Assembly (NCBI GenBank): GCA_016215445.1
Contig: JACRJL010000003.1
Location: 62,001-126,000 of the forward strand
Origin: Candidatus Roizmanbacteria bacterium
GTDB lineage: Bacteria > Patescibacteriota > Microgenomatia > UBA1406 > GWC2-37-13
Direction of reading: 5' to 3'
DNA: 64,000 nucleotides
Part shown: in pieces, positions 42,959-52,442 of the stretch
Numbering within the stretch: position 1 is the first letter of the stretch
Layout of the letters: every line of letters starts with the position of its first letter
Program-made: the position numbers and the translations under genes
Notes under the pieces: generated by a model
What the model was told of the DNA's origin: nothing
The model's input: the letters and a program-made list of their open reading frames with translations, nothing else
Database searches by the model: none

Positions 42959-43435
42959 CTAATCTTGTTCATTAAGCTTTTCAAACGATCTCTTGACAAG
43001 TTCGTAAGAAAATCCTCGGCTCAAAAGAAAGCGGGCGGCTTTTTCGAAGCGCTTTTGAGAAGTCAGGCTTTTATATCGGGGCCAACGTTTTGACAAAATT
43101 TGCAAAGCCAGCTTTTCTTCGTCGACTTCGTTTTCAGAAAAATATTTTTCAATCAGTTCGTCTGCAATTCCCTTTAGTTTCAGTTCACGAATCAATAACT
43201 TTTTTCCTTTTGGTTTTAAAGCAGTGCGATCGCGAACAAAAAGGTCGATAAACTTTTTATCATCAATCAAATTTTCTTCTTTTAATTCTTCAATAACTTT
43301 TTCGGCGTCATCGCGGGACCAGTGGGTTTTGGCCACTTTTTTATAAAGATAGTTGCGTATTTCCTTTTCGGATCTAGGGCGGAATTTGAGAAAGAAATAA
43401 GCTTTGTTCAAAAGCGCCAGCAGGTCATCATTCAT
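42959..43435 (-). CDS. recX: Regulatory protein RecX
   Basis: A 158-residue helical protein with three tandem three-helix repeats ([73 protein letters not shown]). RecX modulates RecA filaments. Its start overlaps the recA stop by 4 bases (ATGA), so the two are translationally coupled. Confidence 0.93.
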   Translation of the reverse strand: MNDDLLALLNKAYFFLKFRPRSEKEIRNYLYKKVAKTHWSRDDAEKVIEELKEENLIDDKKFIDLFVRDRTALKPKGKKLLIRELKLKGIADELIEKYFSENEVDEEKLALQILSKRWPRYKSLTSQKRFEKAARFLLSRGFSYELVKRSFEKLNEQD

Positions 43436-44418
43436 TTCTTATGCAAAATTTGTTTCATCAACTGTTCTCTCAATTTTTCATTTTTTGCAATTACCTGCTT
43501 GACCTCTTCTTTTCCTTGGCCTAACAATTTTTCGCCGATTCTAAAAAATGACCCGGATTTAGTGATGATTCCGGAAGCAATTGCTGCGTCGACAAAACCT
43601 TCTTCACGGTCTATCCCGGAAGCTGTGATGACAACTTCCGCTTCCTTAAAAGGTGGGGCTACTTTATTTTTTACCACTTTGACTCTGATTCTCGCTCCAT
43701 AGACCTGGTTATTTTTTTTCAAAGTTTCAATTTTCCTGACGTCCATTCTGATTGAACAATAAAATTTCAATGCCAGTCCTCCCGGGGTTGTTTCGGGGTT
43801 GCCAAACATAATACCGATTTTTAAGCGGATCTGATTTGTGAAAATCACGGTGGTTTTTGATTTCGAAACGATTCCGGTCAACTTTCTTAGGGCTTGGGAC
43901 ATTAATCTGGCTTGCAGCCCCATCTGTGAATCTCCCATTTCTCCTTCGATTTCGTTTTTTGGGACAAGAGCGGCGACCGAATCAATGACAACCAGATCAA
44001 CTCCACCGGAGCGGATCAAGGTCTCGGCAATCTCAAGAGCTTGTTCTCCTGTGTCAGGTTGGGAGACTAAAAGGTCGTCAAGTTTGACGCCGATTTTTTT
44101 AGCCCACTCTGGATCAAAAGCGTGTTCGGCATCTATAAAAGCGGCTGTTCCGCCTTTTTTTTGTGCTTCGCCTATTATTGACAGACAGACTGTGGTTTTT
44201 CCAGCTGCCTCAGGTCCGTAAATTTCAATTATTCTTCCCCGGGGAATTCCGCCGACTCCGAGGGCAGTGTCAAGATTAAAAATTCCTGTCGGAATGACTT
44301 CAACTGGCACGACCGGTGCCTGGCCAAGTCTCATGATTGACCCGCGGCCGAACTGTTTTTGAATCTGCTCGATCGCCAAAGTGACAGCCTGTCTTTTGTG
44401 AGAATCCTGTGTTTTCAT
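43432..44418 (-). CDS. recA: Recombinase RecA
   Basis: A 328-residue protein with the RecA core. Walker A reads GPEAAGKTT (usually GPESSGKTT), Walker B is [12 protein letters not shown], and the L2 region is [20 protein letters not shown]. It forms filaments on single-stranded DNA for recombination and repair. The C-terminal tail is short. The gene has a 5' leader and an operator-like palindrome. Confidence 0.97.
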   Translation of the reverse strand: MKTQDSHKRQAVTLAIEQIQKQFGRGSIMRLGQAPVVPVEVIPTGIFNLDTALGVGGIPRGRIIEIYGPEAAGKTTVCLSIIGEAQKKGGTAAFIDAEHAFDPEWAKKIGVKLDDLLVSQPDTGEQALEIAETLIRSGGVDLVVIDSVAALVPKNEIEGEMGDSQMGLQARLMSQALRKLTGIVSKSKTTVIFTNQIRLKIGIMFGNPETTPGGLALKFYCSIRMDVRKIETLKKNNQVYGARIRVKVVKNKVAPPFKEAEVVITASGIDREEGFVDAAIASGIITKSGSFFRIGEKLLGQGKEEVKQVIAKNEKLREQLMKQILHKK

Positions 44419-44457
44419 ATTTATCTTCGCTTTCTCTTTATGAACTTTATAACTTTA

Positions 44458-44490
44458 GGACAGGATACTATCCTGTCCCTACTTTGTCAA
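44458..44490 (-). promoter_or_regulatory. recA promoter with overlapping palindrome
   Basis: On the minus strand TTGACA (44490-44485) and TATCCT (44467-44462) are separated by exactly 17 bases. A perfect inverted repeat with arms GGACAGGATA and TATCCTGTCC around one central base (44458-44478) covers the -10 and part of the spacer. This is the position of a repressor operator. No SOS box consensus is recognisable. Confidence 0.6.
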
Positions 44491-44501
44491 CGGACTATAA
44501 C

Positions 44502-45419
44502 CTACAAAATATAGATCAGGCCAACGACAATCGTTCCCCAAAGTCCAATTGTGACAATAAGGGGGATATCTGTAGTGATAAGTTTTTCAGGCCTTTCTCC
44601 CTCTTCTCTTTCATAAAGCAGTTGAGCATAACGGGCAATTCCGTAGACGACCAGAGGAATTGTTAACATCATCCATTTTCTCGCCTCAAATCCTGGAAAG
44701 TTATTAGAAATCCAATTAGAAAATAAAGTTCGGATTTCCGGCGGTTTTTCCACATAGGTATAAAAGGCATAAGCGAGGATTGTAGCGGCGGCAAAAGTCT
44801 GCGTCAAAAAATCTAAGAAATGTTCTTTATATAGATTGAGAGACTCGCGTGTTTCACCGCCATGGGTGACGAGCTCGGCATGCCTTTTTATGGTTGCCAT
44901 AAAAAGAGATATAAAGAAAATTGTCAGAATCAACCAGATAGGAATGTGATATCCGGAAGCGACTTCTCCAGCAAAGGTGCGGATCATGAAAGAAAAAGAA
45001 ATCGTGAATATATCAATGGTCGGATATTTTTTTAGGTAGAGGGAATAAAAAAAATGAAGAAGGATAAAAAGCAGACTTAGGAAAAAAAACGGTAGGGAAA
45101 AAAATAAACTCAAGATTAAAGATCCTAAAGTTAAAACAAAGACGAGAAAGCTGGCCTGTTGCAGGGAAATTTCTCCAGATGCGATCGGTCTGTATCTCTT
45201 GATTTTGTGTTTCCGATCGAAGGGAAAGTCTATAATATCGTTTAAAACATAGGAGGTCGATGACAAAAGGCAGAAGATGAAAAATGCGTAAAGCGTATTT
45301 AGGAAAATCGGCAGATCAAAAAGCTTTCCGGAAAAAATAATTGCGGTAAAAACAACCAAATTTTTTACCCATTGACTGACTCGTAAAGCACGGAACAAAA
45401 CGAAAAGCCTCTTTTTCAT
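44502..45419 (-). CDS. UbiA-family prenyltransferase (decaprenyl-phosphate phosphoribosyltransferase-like)
   Basis: A 305-residue protein with about eight membrane helices, starting at MKKRLFVLFRALRVSQWVKN; TATAAT lies 9 bases upstream, and the start at 45464 would overlap the next gene. The Asp-rich motif NDIIDFPFDRKHK is typical of UbiA enzymes. RVSQWVKNLVVF and GEISLQQA resemble the subgroup that moves phosphoribose onto decaprenyl phosphate (DprE pathway). Arabinan-type glycan precursor synthesis is possible; quinone synthesis is less likely. Confidence 0.8.
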   Translation of the reverse strand: MKKRLFVLFRALRVSQWVKNLVVFTAIIFSGKLFDLPIFLNTLYAFFIFCLLSSTSYVLNDIIDFPFDRKHKIKRYRPIASGEISLQQASFLVFVLTLGSLILSLFFSLPFFFLSLLFILLHFFYSLYLKKYPTIDIFTISFSFMIRTFAGEVASGYHIPIWLILTIFFISLFMATIKRHAELVTHGGETRESLNLYKEHFLDFLTQTFAAATILAYAFYTYVEKPPEIRTLFSNWISNNFPGFEARKWMMLTIPLVVYGIARYAQLLYEREEGERPEKLITTDIPLIVTIGLWGTIVVGLIYIL

Positions 45420-45462
45420 TATGATAGAATTATATAATAAAATGAGGTAATATAATACTTCC

Positions 45463-46551
45463 ATGATTAATCTAGACGATCAAGAAAAACTCAAGAATTT
45501 AGACAAAAAAAATACCTACGGATCGGTTGAAGAGCTTTCAAAACAATGTGTTCATGCTTTCGAAGACGCAAAAAAAATTAAGGTAGACGATTCTTATAAG
45601 GGTATAAATAAAATTGTTATGACTGGTATGGGCGGATCAGGTTTAGGGGCAAGAATAATTGATGGAATTTTTGGGCTTGAACTTAAATTTCCTTTTTTTC
45701 ATTTACATGACTATGATTTGCCTTCATGGGTAGATGAAAAAACCCTTGTGGTATGTTCGGCTTTTTCAGGTGAAACAGAAGAACCGGTTCAGACTGCGCA
45801 TCAAGCTCTAAAGAAAGGTTGTAAATGGATGACGATAGGTTCTGGTGGGACAATAATAGAATTGGCAAAAAAATACAAAGTACCTTACTATCATATTATT
45901 CCGACTTATAACCCATCAAAACAACCGCGAATGGCGATTGGTTATTCTGTTGTTGGTCAGTTAATGTTGGTTGCAAAAACCGGTGCCATAAAATTTTCAA
46001 AAGGAGAAATCGATCTTCTAGTTAAATCAATGAGTAAAGTAGTTGATGATTCTAAGATGTCTGTAAAAATAGATGACAATCAAGCAAAACAAACTGCTTT
46101 AAAAATGTATAAGAAAAATGTGATTTTCGTTGCTTCCCGTCATTTGGTTGGCGCTGCTCACACAACGAAAAACCAATTAAATGAAAACTCTAAAAATTTC
46201 TCAACGATTTTTGAAATTCCCGAATTAAATCATCATTTAATGGAAGGATTAAGATATCCTGAATCAAATAAAAAAGACATGATATTTTATTTTGCCGAAT
46301 CGGACCTTTATCCTGAAAGAATTATAAAAAGATACAAAATTACCGAGGATGTTGTCAACCAAAACGGAGTTGGCTATGTTACTTATAAACCGAAATCATC
46401 AGATCCCCTAGCTCAAGTATTTGAATACCTCCAATTTGGAGGATATGTTTCTTTTTACCTTTCTATGTTGAATGGCTTGGACCCGGCTCCGATTCCTTGG
46501 GTTGATTATTTTAAAGTTAAATTGGGTCAATCATTGGGTCAATGGAAATGA
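45463..46551 (+). CDS. Bifunctional phosphoglucose/phosphomannose isomerase (SIS fold)
   Basis: A 362-residue protein with two SIS sugar-isomerase domains. The first has MTGMGGSGLGARIIDG and LVVCSAFSGETEEPVQTA, the phosphate-binding sequences of the archaeal-type glucose/mannose-6-phosphate isomerase family. The C-terminal half contains ELNHHLMEGL with the catalytic-type His and Glu. It links glycolysis and mannose donors. TATAAT is 6 bases before the ATG. Confidence 0.88.
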   Translation: MINLDDQEKLKNLDKKNTYGSVEELSKQCVHAFEDAKKIKVDDSYKGINKIVMTGMGGSGLGARIIDGIFGLELKFPFFHLHDYDLPSWVDEKTLVVCSAFSGETEEPVQTAHQALKKGCKWMTIGSGGTIIELAKKYKVPYYHIIPTYNPSKQPRMAIGYSVVGQLMLVAKTGAIKFSKGEIDLLVKSMSKVVDDSKMSVKIDDNQAKQTALKMYKKNVIFVASRHLVGAAHTTKNQLNENSKNFSTIFEIPELNHHLMEGLRYPESNKKDMIFYFAESDLYPERIIKRYKITEDVVNQNGVGYVTYKPKSSDPLAQVFEYLQFGGYVSFYLSMLNGLDPAPIPWVDYFKVKLGQSLGQWK

Positions 46552-46567
46552 GTTAGTTTTATTAATT

Positions 46568-46695
46568 GGCTTTGTTTCTGGGAATGCTGTGTAAATCAGC
46601 AGCTGTGCCGCAACGGTAACCCCTTCGGGGAAGCCCGAGACCACCAAAGCCTTATCAGGTGCCGCCTGGTACCTGACCCCGTGCAGGGACGATTT
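46568..46695 (+). promoter_or_regulatory. Cobalamin riboswitch
   Basis: The closing stem GGCTTTG (46568-46574) pairs with CAAAGCC (46645-46651). Inside are GGGAA, the TGTG-x-AA-x-TC segment, CCGCAACGGTAA and the B12-box-like AAGCCCGAGACCACC, in the order of the cobalamin aptamer. A second hairpin (TCAGGTGCC/GGTACCTGA, 46655-46676) then precedes the AGGGA ribosome site of the 46696 gene. Translational control is therefore likely. Confidence 0.88.
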
Positions 46696-47808
46696 ATGTT
46701 GGCTACCCATAAGCTTGAAGGTGACTTTTTAAAAAAATATTCTGTTAATCCCCGCGAGTCTTCATATCTTAAAAAATTATCAAAAAAAGAGAGAGAGTTG
46801 ACTTTTAAGAAAAATCTCGACTCATATGTCAACCATGTCTTGGAAGATAATGTTGTTTCCACTCCTTATAGTTATCAATTGGATCAAAATAGTAGGATTA
46901 TTGTCTATCCGACAGGAGCCGAAGTGTCTTTCGACGAAAGGGAAAGGGGCGGTTTATACAAAAAAGGTCTAACAGATTCTTTGATAAATTCAATCAACCA
47001 CCCGGGTAGACTGTCTTTTCTCTATAGCCCGCCCGGGGTCACAAGCTTTGACAATAACCCTGACAATCCTTATACGAAAATAGGCAAATATAAAGACGGC
47101 CAACTCTATGTTATGTATTTTGACGGCGTCAAAATCAACGCCGTCGCCGTCAGCATTTCGGAAAGCGGAGAAACTTTTGTCAAGGAAGTTTTAGGGAGTT
47201 TATATGAAGAGGCATTGGTAAAACCGACTGAAATAGAGACAATCTCTCATTTTATTTCTCATTCTTTTTTGAGTGGTATAACCATAGATCAGTTTTTGGA
47301 TTTTCATGGTCACCATGGTTTGGACAGAGTAATTTACAGAAACAACAAAGATTACGAATTCAGCCTTTGGGAGACACTTGATCTTTTGAGAAAATCTTTT
47401 ACAGGGAATCTTGGTGTATTACGGGGAACGTCTTTTGGCGCCTCCTCCCTCGAAGATAAAAATCTTGACGAAGATTTTATTATTGAAACTTACAAAAAAC
47501 TGATTGTCGAATATATGATAAATAACGGTTTGAAATCTTTGAAACTGGGAGGGAGTTGTGGAGCGGAGGAAAAATTTTCAATCGAACAGGTGATAAACAG
47601 ATTTGATAATTTTTTTAATAATTTTTCGTCTTTGGACCGAATGCTCAAACAAAAAATGCCCAAGGAATTGGAGGAAAAGGAAAATAAAAAAGAAGGAGAA
47701 GAGGCTTGCGTTACCTGTCCGTATTGCGGAAACAAAGAGGAAAATAGAAAGACCGCGGTCGGATATATCTGTGGAAACAACGGTTGTGCTTCCAACAAAA
47801 AGAACTAA
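46696..47808 (+). CDS. Unknown cobalamin-riboswitch-controlled protein with C-terminal zinc ribbon
   Basis: A 370-residue soluble protein starting at the ATG at 46696, with AGGGA 6 bases upstream; a GTG at 46681 would start before that site. I do not recognise the main domain. Visible features are SYVNHVLEDNVVSTPYSYQL, a beta-rich stretch with YFDGVKINAVAVSISESGETF, HGHHGLD, and SLKLGGSCGAEEKFS. The end has four Cys pairs in the order CVTCPYCGN and ICGNNGC, a zinc ribbon. Control by a cobalamin riboswitch suggests a role in cobalamin supply or in replacing a cobalamin enzyme. Confidence 0.78.
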   Translation: MLATHKLEGDFLKKYSVNPRESSYLKKLSKKERELTFKKNLDSYVNHVLEDNVVSTPYSYQLDQNSRIIVYPTGAEVSFDERERGGLYKKGLTDSLINSINHPGRLSFLYSPPGVTSFDNNPDNPYTKIGKYKDGQLYVMYFDGVKINAVAVSISESGETFVKEVLGSLYEEALVKPTEIETISHFISHSFLSGITIDQFLDFHGHHGLDRVIYRNNKDYEFSLWETLDLLRKSFTGNLGVLRGTSFGASSLEDKNLDEDFIIETYKKLIVEYMINNGLKSLKLGGSCGAEEKFSIEQVINRFDNFFNNFSSLDRMLKQKMPKELEEKENKKEGEEACVTCPYCGNKEENRKTAVGYICGNNGCASNKKN

Positions 47809-47815
47809 TTTTATA

Positions 47816-48394
47816 TCATAAACGAAGTTTTATTCTTTCCAAAAGATAAGGAAATTTTTTGAATTTCTTGTACGTGGTAATATTAAAGTGCCCGGCGTTT
47901 TTGACTAAAATAAGTTTTGCGTTTAGATTTTGGGCGAGTTCTTTTCCCTCGGTTACTGGTATGACATCGTTCATCGATTGAAATATCTCGAAATATGAAC
48001 TTCGATTTCTAATTTTGTCCCACTCAAATGACTTATTATGAAATGAATCTATGATTGTTGGATCAGAACTCCAGAGGCTAGTCTTCCAATAAATCCACGG
48101 TGCAACAAGATAGGTTGCCTTAACTTGGACGGGGTATTTCATAAAAAATCTATAAAGAAATACATTTCCCCGACTGTGGGCGACAAAAATTGTTTCCTCA
48201 TTAATATAATTCATATACTGTTCCATTTTTTTTAACCACTCATTTATTCTGTGGTCGTGTTTCGTATTAGAATGAATCGGAAATTTTGGGACAATAACAT
48301 TGCAGTTTAGTTCTTCCAGTTCACTTTTGAGCCAAGGGAACCAATTTTCTTCAGGATGACCATATGAACCATGGATAATAAAAATGTTTCTCAT
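47816..48394 (-). CDS. RBBP9/YdeN-type serine hydrolase
   Basis: A 192-residue alpha/beta hydrolase. The start NIFIIHGSYGHPEENWFPWL carries the oxyanion region, FVAHSRGNVFLYRFF the nucleophile Ser, and KNAGHFNIT the catalytic His. The size and order match the RBBP9/YdeN group. It is second in a two-gene operon: its start overlaps the upstream hydrolase stop by 4 bases. Confidence 0.88.
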   Translation of the reverse strand: MRNIFIIHGSYGHPEENWFPWLKSELEELNCNVIVPKFPIHSNTKHDHRINEWLKKMEQYMNYINEETIFVAHSRGNVFLYRFFMKYPVQVKATYLVAPWIYWKTSLWSSDPTIIDSFHNKSFEWDKIRNRSSYFEIFQSMNDVIPVTEGKELAQNLNAKLILVKNAGHFNITTYKKFKKFPYLLERIKLRL

Positions 48395-49266
48395 AAAAAG
48401 TTTTTTTTAACCCAGTCAATAATTACTTTTACTAGCTGTTTTTCATAACCTAGATAGCTATGAGAAGCGTCTTTAATAATTTTAACTTCAGCCCGTGATT
48501 TTTCTTTGATTAGTCTTGTGGCAGTTTCAACAGATGGTTTCATGTAAATATCTTTTGACCCGAAAATTACCAATAAAGGCTCTTTGACTTCAGAGATGAT
48601 TTTCCAATTTAGAGAGTCGGGATTATGATAAGGGGTTAATGTTCCTTTTCCGTAATCAGTTAAATAACCATAATACATCTGGGCTGAAGTCATATAACTA
48701 ACAGGAGAAAACTCTTTTGACAGTATCTCATTACCTTTGCCTTTTTTAACCATCTCTTTAATTTTGTTGTTTATTTCTTTGTATTTTTTTTCGCCTAGCG
48801 CATAAAACATTAATCCGTCATCATTCTGCGGAGAAAGATGGATTTGCCCGATTACCCTTTTATCCTTTTTTACATGTTGATAATAAAGATTTTTTTGAGA
48901 AAGGCTGTGACCTTGAAGAATAATCTTTTTTACACCTCGTTTGACAAGAAATTCTATCCAGGCTTTTATGTCCAAAAGACAGTCTTCGAACTTTTCAAAA
49001 CCACCGCCGATTTGCGTCCATTCGACTTTTCCATCCTTGTGTTTTCTAATATCGGCAAAAACATCGTGTCCCCTATTATTTGCGGTTAAGAAAGAAATTC
49101 CATTCGTTGCTAATCTTTTTCCCTCCGTGTCAACGAATTTATGAGTATAAAAATCTCCGGCTGTGCCGTGAAAATGGAGGACAGCCAGGTCGCTTTTTTG
49201 ATCTATGAAAAAGCCCGCCAATTCCAAGCCATCCAAAGTAATTGTTTTTACTAATTCTCCTTTCAT
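48391..49266 (-). CDS. Alpha/beta hydrolase (DUF1749-like)
   Basis: A 291-residue hydrolase. LAVLHFHGTAGDFYTHKFVD is the oxyanion region, IILQGHSLSQKNLYYQ contains Ser in the G-x-S-x-S/G elbow, and KDASHSYLGYE holds the catalytic His. LLVIFGSKDIYMKPS carries the acid. The size resembles the DUF1749 group. The substrate is unknown. The two hydrolases are coupled by a 4-base overlap. Confidence 0.85.
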   Translation of the reverse strand: MKGELVKTITLDGLELAGFFIDQKSDLAVLHFHGTAGDFYTHKFVDTEGKRLATNGISFLTANNRGHDVFADIRKHKDGKVEWTQIGGGFEKFEDCLLDIKAWIEFLVKRGVKKIILQGHSLSQKNLYYQHVKKDKRVIGQIHLSPQNDDGLMFYALGEKKYKEINNKIKEMVKKGKGNEILSKEFSPVSYMTSAQMYYGYLTDYGKGTLTPYHNPDSLNWKIISEVKEPLLVIFGSKDIYMKPSVETATRLIKEKSRAEVKIIKDASHSYLGYEKQLVKVIIDWVKKNFL

Positions 49267-49277
49267 ATTTTTATAAA

Positions 49278-50528
49278 CTATATCATTGCTGCGACCTGTT
49301 TGCCCAATTTTACAGCATAGTTGGTTCCTCTGTCATAAGGGTAAGTCATGTCGAGGTTGGCGATATAAAAATTTTTCAAAGGCGTTTTAAAATCAGGTTT
49401 ATTTTTTACAAAATCTTTGTCAAAAATTGGTTGGGCAAAAGAACCCTTGAAATTGTAAGTATTTAGTATTTTGTATTTAGTATTTAGTATTTTTAAATAA
49501 GGCAAAACGAATTTAAGTAATTCCTCTTTGGTTAGAGCGAATAACCTGTCATCTCTTTTTAAATACCAACCTAAATAAGCAATGTGGCTTCCGCCGTAGT
49601 GTTTTTTGTCAATAAAATTCGTGTGCTGGATAATACCCATGATTGGAATCTGTGGAGCGGAAACATTAAGCCAGTAAGTTTTTTTAAGAAGCGGTTGATT
49701 TGTTTCCAGTATCAAAGTCAAGGCGTGGAGATATTTTAATTTGGAAAATCTCTCCAAATATTTTTTTGGAAAGAGGTTACTAGTTAGTTTTACCATTACA
49801 GGCGTCGGCAAGGTGGAAATGACAACGTCAAAAATTTGGCCGTTAATTAGATACTTCGCTCCCCGCTTTTTTATCTCCTTTATTTCATAACCCGTTAACA
49901 CGTTAACTCGTAAACTCCTTGACTCTTTAACTAAATGGTTAATGAATGTTTGAAATCCTCCCTCAATGTATCCGAGATTTTTTGTCCTTTTTGTAATTCT
50001 AGCCCAGATAAAAGAAGCCAAAATAATTCCCGCATAATCCCCGAACTTTTTCCGAAAAAGTTCTTGCCACAGTCTTTTCCACACAATTTTGCCCATGGTT
50101 TTTTTAATAAACTCTTTTGCGGTGATTTTCTCGAATAAAGACAGAAATGGCGTAAATTTCAAAAAAGCCAGGACAAAACCGGCACGGAATTTATTGAATA
50201 GGTTAAGATGGGGAAGTTTGAGAAAGTCTAGGGGTGTATCCATGGGGTGGATACCTAAATCTCCAAAAATAGAGGCTGTTTCTGGTGTCTTGAAAAATAT
50301 CTTGTTAAATCCCGTTTCCTTGGCAAAATTTATAATATCGTAGTCGTTGGCAAAGAGATGGTGATAAGCTCTTTCCAGGTGCCAGTTCCAGTTCGGTTGC
50401 TTGAAACCGACGGCCAATCCTCCCAGTACAGGACTTTTTTCAAAAAGAGTCACTTTATTTTTTTTCTTGGTCAGCGTGTAGGCTGCTGTTAATCCTGTAA
50501 TTCCTCCTCCTAAAACCGCTATTTTCAT
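49278..50528 (-). CDS. FAD-dependent amine-oxidase-family protein
   Basis: A 416-residue flavoprotein. The N-terminal dinucleotide-binding motif is KIAVLGGGITGLTAAYTLTKKKNKVTLFEK, with the protoporphyrinogen-oxidase/UDP-galactopyranose-like pattern. The C-terminal GTNYAVKLGKQVAAMI fits the second FAD contact. Related proteins in bacteria act on isoprenoids or sugars; the substrate is unknown. An AT-rich microsatellite (49455-49494) is in frame and encodes KILNTKYKILNTYN. TATAAT lies upstream. Confidence 0.85.
   Translation of the reverse strand: MKIAVLGGGITGLTAAYTLTKKKNKVTLFEKSPVLGGLAVGFKQPNWNWHLERAYHHLFANDYDIINFAKETGFNKIFFKTPETASIFGDLGIHPMDTPLDFLKLPHLNLFNKFRAGFVLAFLKFTPFLSLFEKITAKEFIKKTMGKIVWKRLWQELFRKKFGDYAGIILASFIWARITKRTKNLGYIEGGFQTFINHLVKESRSLRVNVLTGYEIKEIKKRGAKYLINGQIFDVVISTLPTPVMVKLTSNLFPKKYLERFSKLKYLHALTLILETNQPLLKKTYWLNVSAPQIPIMGIIQHTNFIDKKHYGGSHIAYLGWYLKRDDRLFALTKEELLKFVLPYLKILNTKYKILNTYNFKGSFAQPIFDKDFVKNKPDFKTPLKNFYIANLDMTYPYDRGTNYAVKLGKQVAAMI
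49455..49494 (-). repeat. In-frame microsatellite in the FAD-oxidoreductase gene
   Basis: Direct copies of an ATACTAA-type unit lie in the coding strand and add an Ile/Leu/Asn/Lys/Tyr stretch to the protein. Confidence 0.7.
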
Positions 50529-50591
50529 ATATGTATTATTATAGTCTATAATAATTCCCGCATAATTACCGAAAGATTACCGCAGAAATTA

Positions 50592-51569
50592 CTAACTTTG
50601 CAGTCTCTGTCTTTCAATCAAGATGGTTTCGATAAAAATGGTCGCCGGCACGGCTAGTAAAACGCCCAAAACACCGGCCAGCTTGCTGCCTATAATGAGA
50701 GCCATTAGAGTAATGATAGGGTGGAGGCCGACGACTTTTTTCATAACAATAGGAACAAGGAGGTTGTTTTCCAACTGCTGGACAATAATATATATAGCAA
50801 TACTTGAAAGTCCTAATTTGTAAGAAGTTGAAAAACCAATTAATGCCGCTGGAACAGTTGATATTATTGGTCCAAGCGTCGGGACAACTTCAAGAAGTCC
50901 GGCGAGAACTGATAGAGCCAGGGCGTACTTCATCCCGATAAATGTTAAACCGATATAAGTGAGAATGCCGACGATCGACATCAAAATTATTTCTCCCCAA
51001 AACCAGACGCCGGCTCTTTTTTGGGCCCTTTCGACAATCAAATTGATTCTTTTAGCTTCGACGTCGTCATAAAAATTAACCAGAACACTTTCGATAAAAT
51101 TTTTTTCCAAAAGAAGATAGAAGCCAAAAAAAAGCGTTGAAGTAACAAAGATAGCATTGGAAAATAGACCTTTGACCAAGCTGACAGCTTCATTGGCTAA
51201 GTTCGGAAGATTTTGAGCTAGTGTACTAAAGTCAAGGTATGGCGAAACTTGGGGAAGAGTTGTTTTAACAATTCCGGGAAAATTTTTAAAAAGATGGCCA
51301 ACTTCATTAACTAAAGGAGGAAGAACTAAGGCGAACAAATTAGCAATAGTAAATAGAAACAAAATATAAACAATAAAAGCTGATAGACCACGGTGGAGTT
51401 TCCTCTTTTCTAAAAAATCAACGATAGGCTTTAGGGCTCCACTAATAATAAAAGCAATAAATAGAGAGAAGATAAGTTCTCTTATTTGCCAGAGGATACT
51501 TAGTCCCAAAAGAAAAAAGACGGTAAAAATTACTGTTTTTGACGAAATCTCTATTTTTTGCGATTTCAT
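50592..51569 (-). CDS. AI-2E-family transporter
   Basis: A 325-residue protein with eight membrane helices and the family blocks ALKPIVDFLEKRKLHRGLSAFIV, PLVNEVGHLFKNFPGIV and VVGLHPIITLMALIIGSKLAGVLGVLLAVP. The family includes TqsA and sodium/proton antiporter-like proteins. TATAAT lies 7 bases before the ATG. Confidence 0.92.
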   Translation of the reverse strand: MKSQKIEISSKTVIFTVFFLLGLSILWQIRELIFSLFIAFIISGALKPIVDFLEKRKLHRGLSAFIVYILFLFTIANLFALVLPPLVNEVGHLFKNFPGIVKTTLPQVSPYLDFSTLAQNLPNLANEAVSLVKGLFSNAIFVTSTLFFGFYLLLEKNFIESVLVNFYDDVEAKRINLIVERAQKRAGVWFWGEIILMSIVGILTYIGLTFIGMKYALALSVLAGLLEVVPTLGPIISTVPAALIGFSTSYKLGLSSIAIYIIVQQLENNLLVPIVMKKVVGLHPIITLMALIIGSKLAGVLGVLLAVPATIFIETILIERQRLQS

Positions 51570-51587
51570 AAATTCAATTATACACGA

Positions 51588-52283
51588 TTATCCTTTGGCG
51601 AGGGCTAAAACATAGACTTTTTCTGCTCCGGCTTTTTTGAGAGTTTTGGCCGCCTCCCTGACAGTTGAACCGCTTGTGACAACGTCGTCAACAAGAATGA
51701 TCCTGGACTTCGGGATTAGATCAATTTGAGAGCGAGGGTTTATTTTAAATGCGCCTCTTAGATTTTGGTAACGCTCTTTTTTTGTTTTCAGCTCCGCCTG
51801 ATTTTTTGTCTCTTTCACTCTTATTAGAAAATCAACCAGAGGAAGTTTGACAAACTTTTGAAAAAATTTCGTCAAAAATAAGGCTTGATTGAAGCCCCGT
51901 TCTCTGATTTTTTTCTCAGTCAAAGGAATGGGCTGAAAATAGATAGGATTAGCGAGCTTATTGTAGAAGGCCAAATTCCTGATTGTCTCCGGTTTAATGG
52001 CTTTAAAGAATTCCCGACCGGTTTCTGTTGCTAATCTATATTTGATATTTTTAATGACTTTTTTCAAAATACGGTTGTAATGAAAAATAGAGGCGACTCC
52101 GTCAATGTTAAACTTATTTAAACAAATCGGGTGGGTTAGACCGTTCAGGCTGGCCTTTTTACAATAGAAGCAGATTGGATGATCGACTGTCCAAAGGTCG
52201 TTCCGGCAACGGGGGCAAAAGTAGGTCCCGGGGAGGCTACAGCCCACGCAGAACTTAGGAAAAAAAAGGTCTACAAAAGACAT
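51588..52283 (-). CDS. comF: ComF-family phosphoribosyltransferase
   Basis: A 231-residue protein starting at MSFVDLFFPKFCVGCS. TATAAT (52295-52290) lies 6 bases before this ATG and inside the longer ORF that begins at 52304. An N-terminal zinc ribbon (CVGC, CPRC, later CFYC) is followed by the PRPP loop IILVDDVVTSGSTVREAAK. ComF is needed for DNA uptake in several bacteria and may act with the T4SS-like genes; that is inference. Confidence 0.88.
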   Translation of the reverse strand: MSFVDLFFPKFCVGCSLPGTYFCPRCRNDLWTVDHPICFYCKKASLNGLTHPICLNKFNIDGVASIFHYNRILKKVIKNIKYRLATETGREFFKAIKPETIRNLAFYNKLANPIYFQPIPLTEKKIRERGFNQALFLTKFFQKFVKLPLVDFLIRVKETKNQAELKTKKERYQNLRGAFKINPRSQIDLIPKSRIILVDDVVTSGSTVREAAKTLKKAGAEKVYVLALAKG

Positions 52284-52442
52284 AATCTCATTATAAGTGT
52301 TCACAAAATTTTGGGATGTTGTCTTTTTGAAAAATCTGAAAAATCGTTTGAGGCTAAAGTTTTAAGTTGATATAGTTTTTATATATTTTGACCTCTTGAA
52401 ATCCTACCATTAGTGTTTTAAATTGTAAATTACGCTAATTAT

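Noticed and set aside
52371-52442. NrdR boxes upstream of nrdR
   Set aside because: Only one half-site-like ATATAG was found, with no paired box at the expected spacing.
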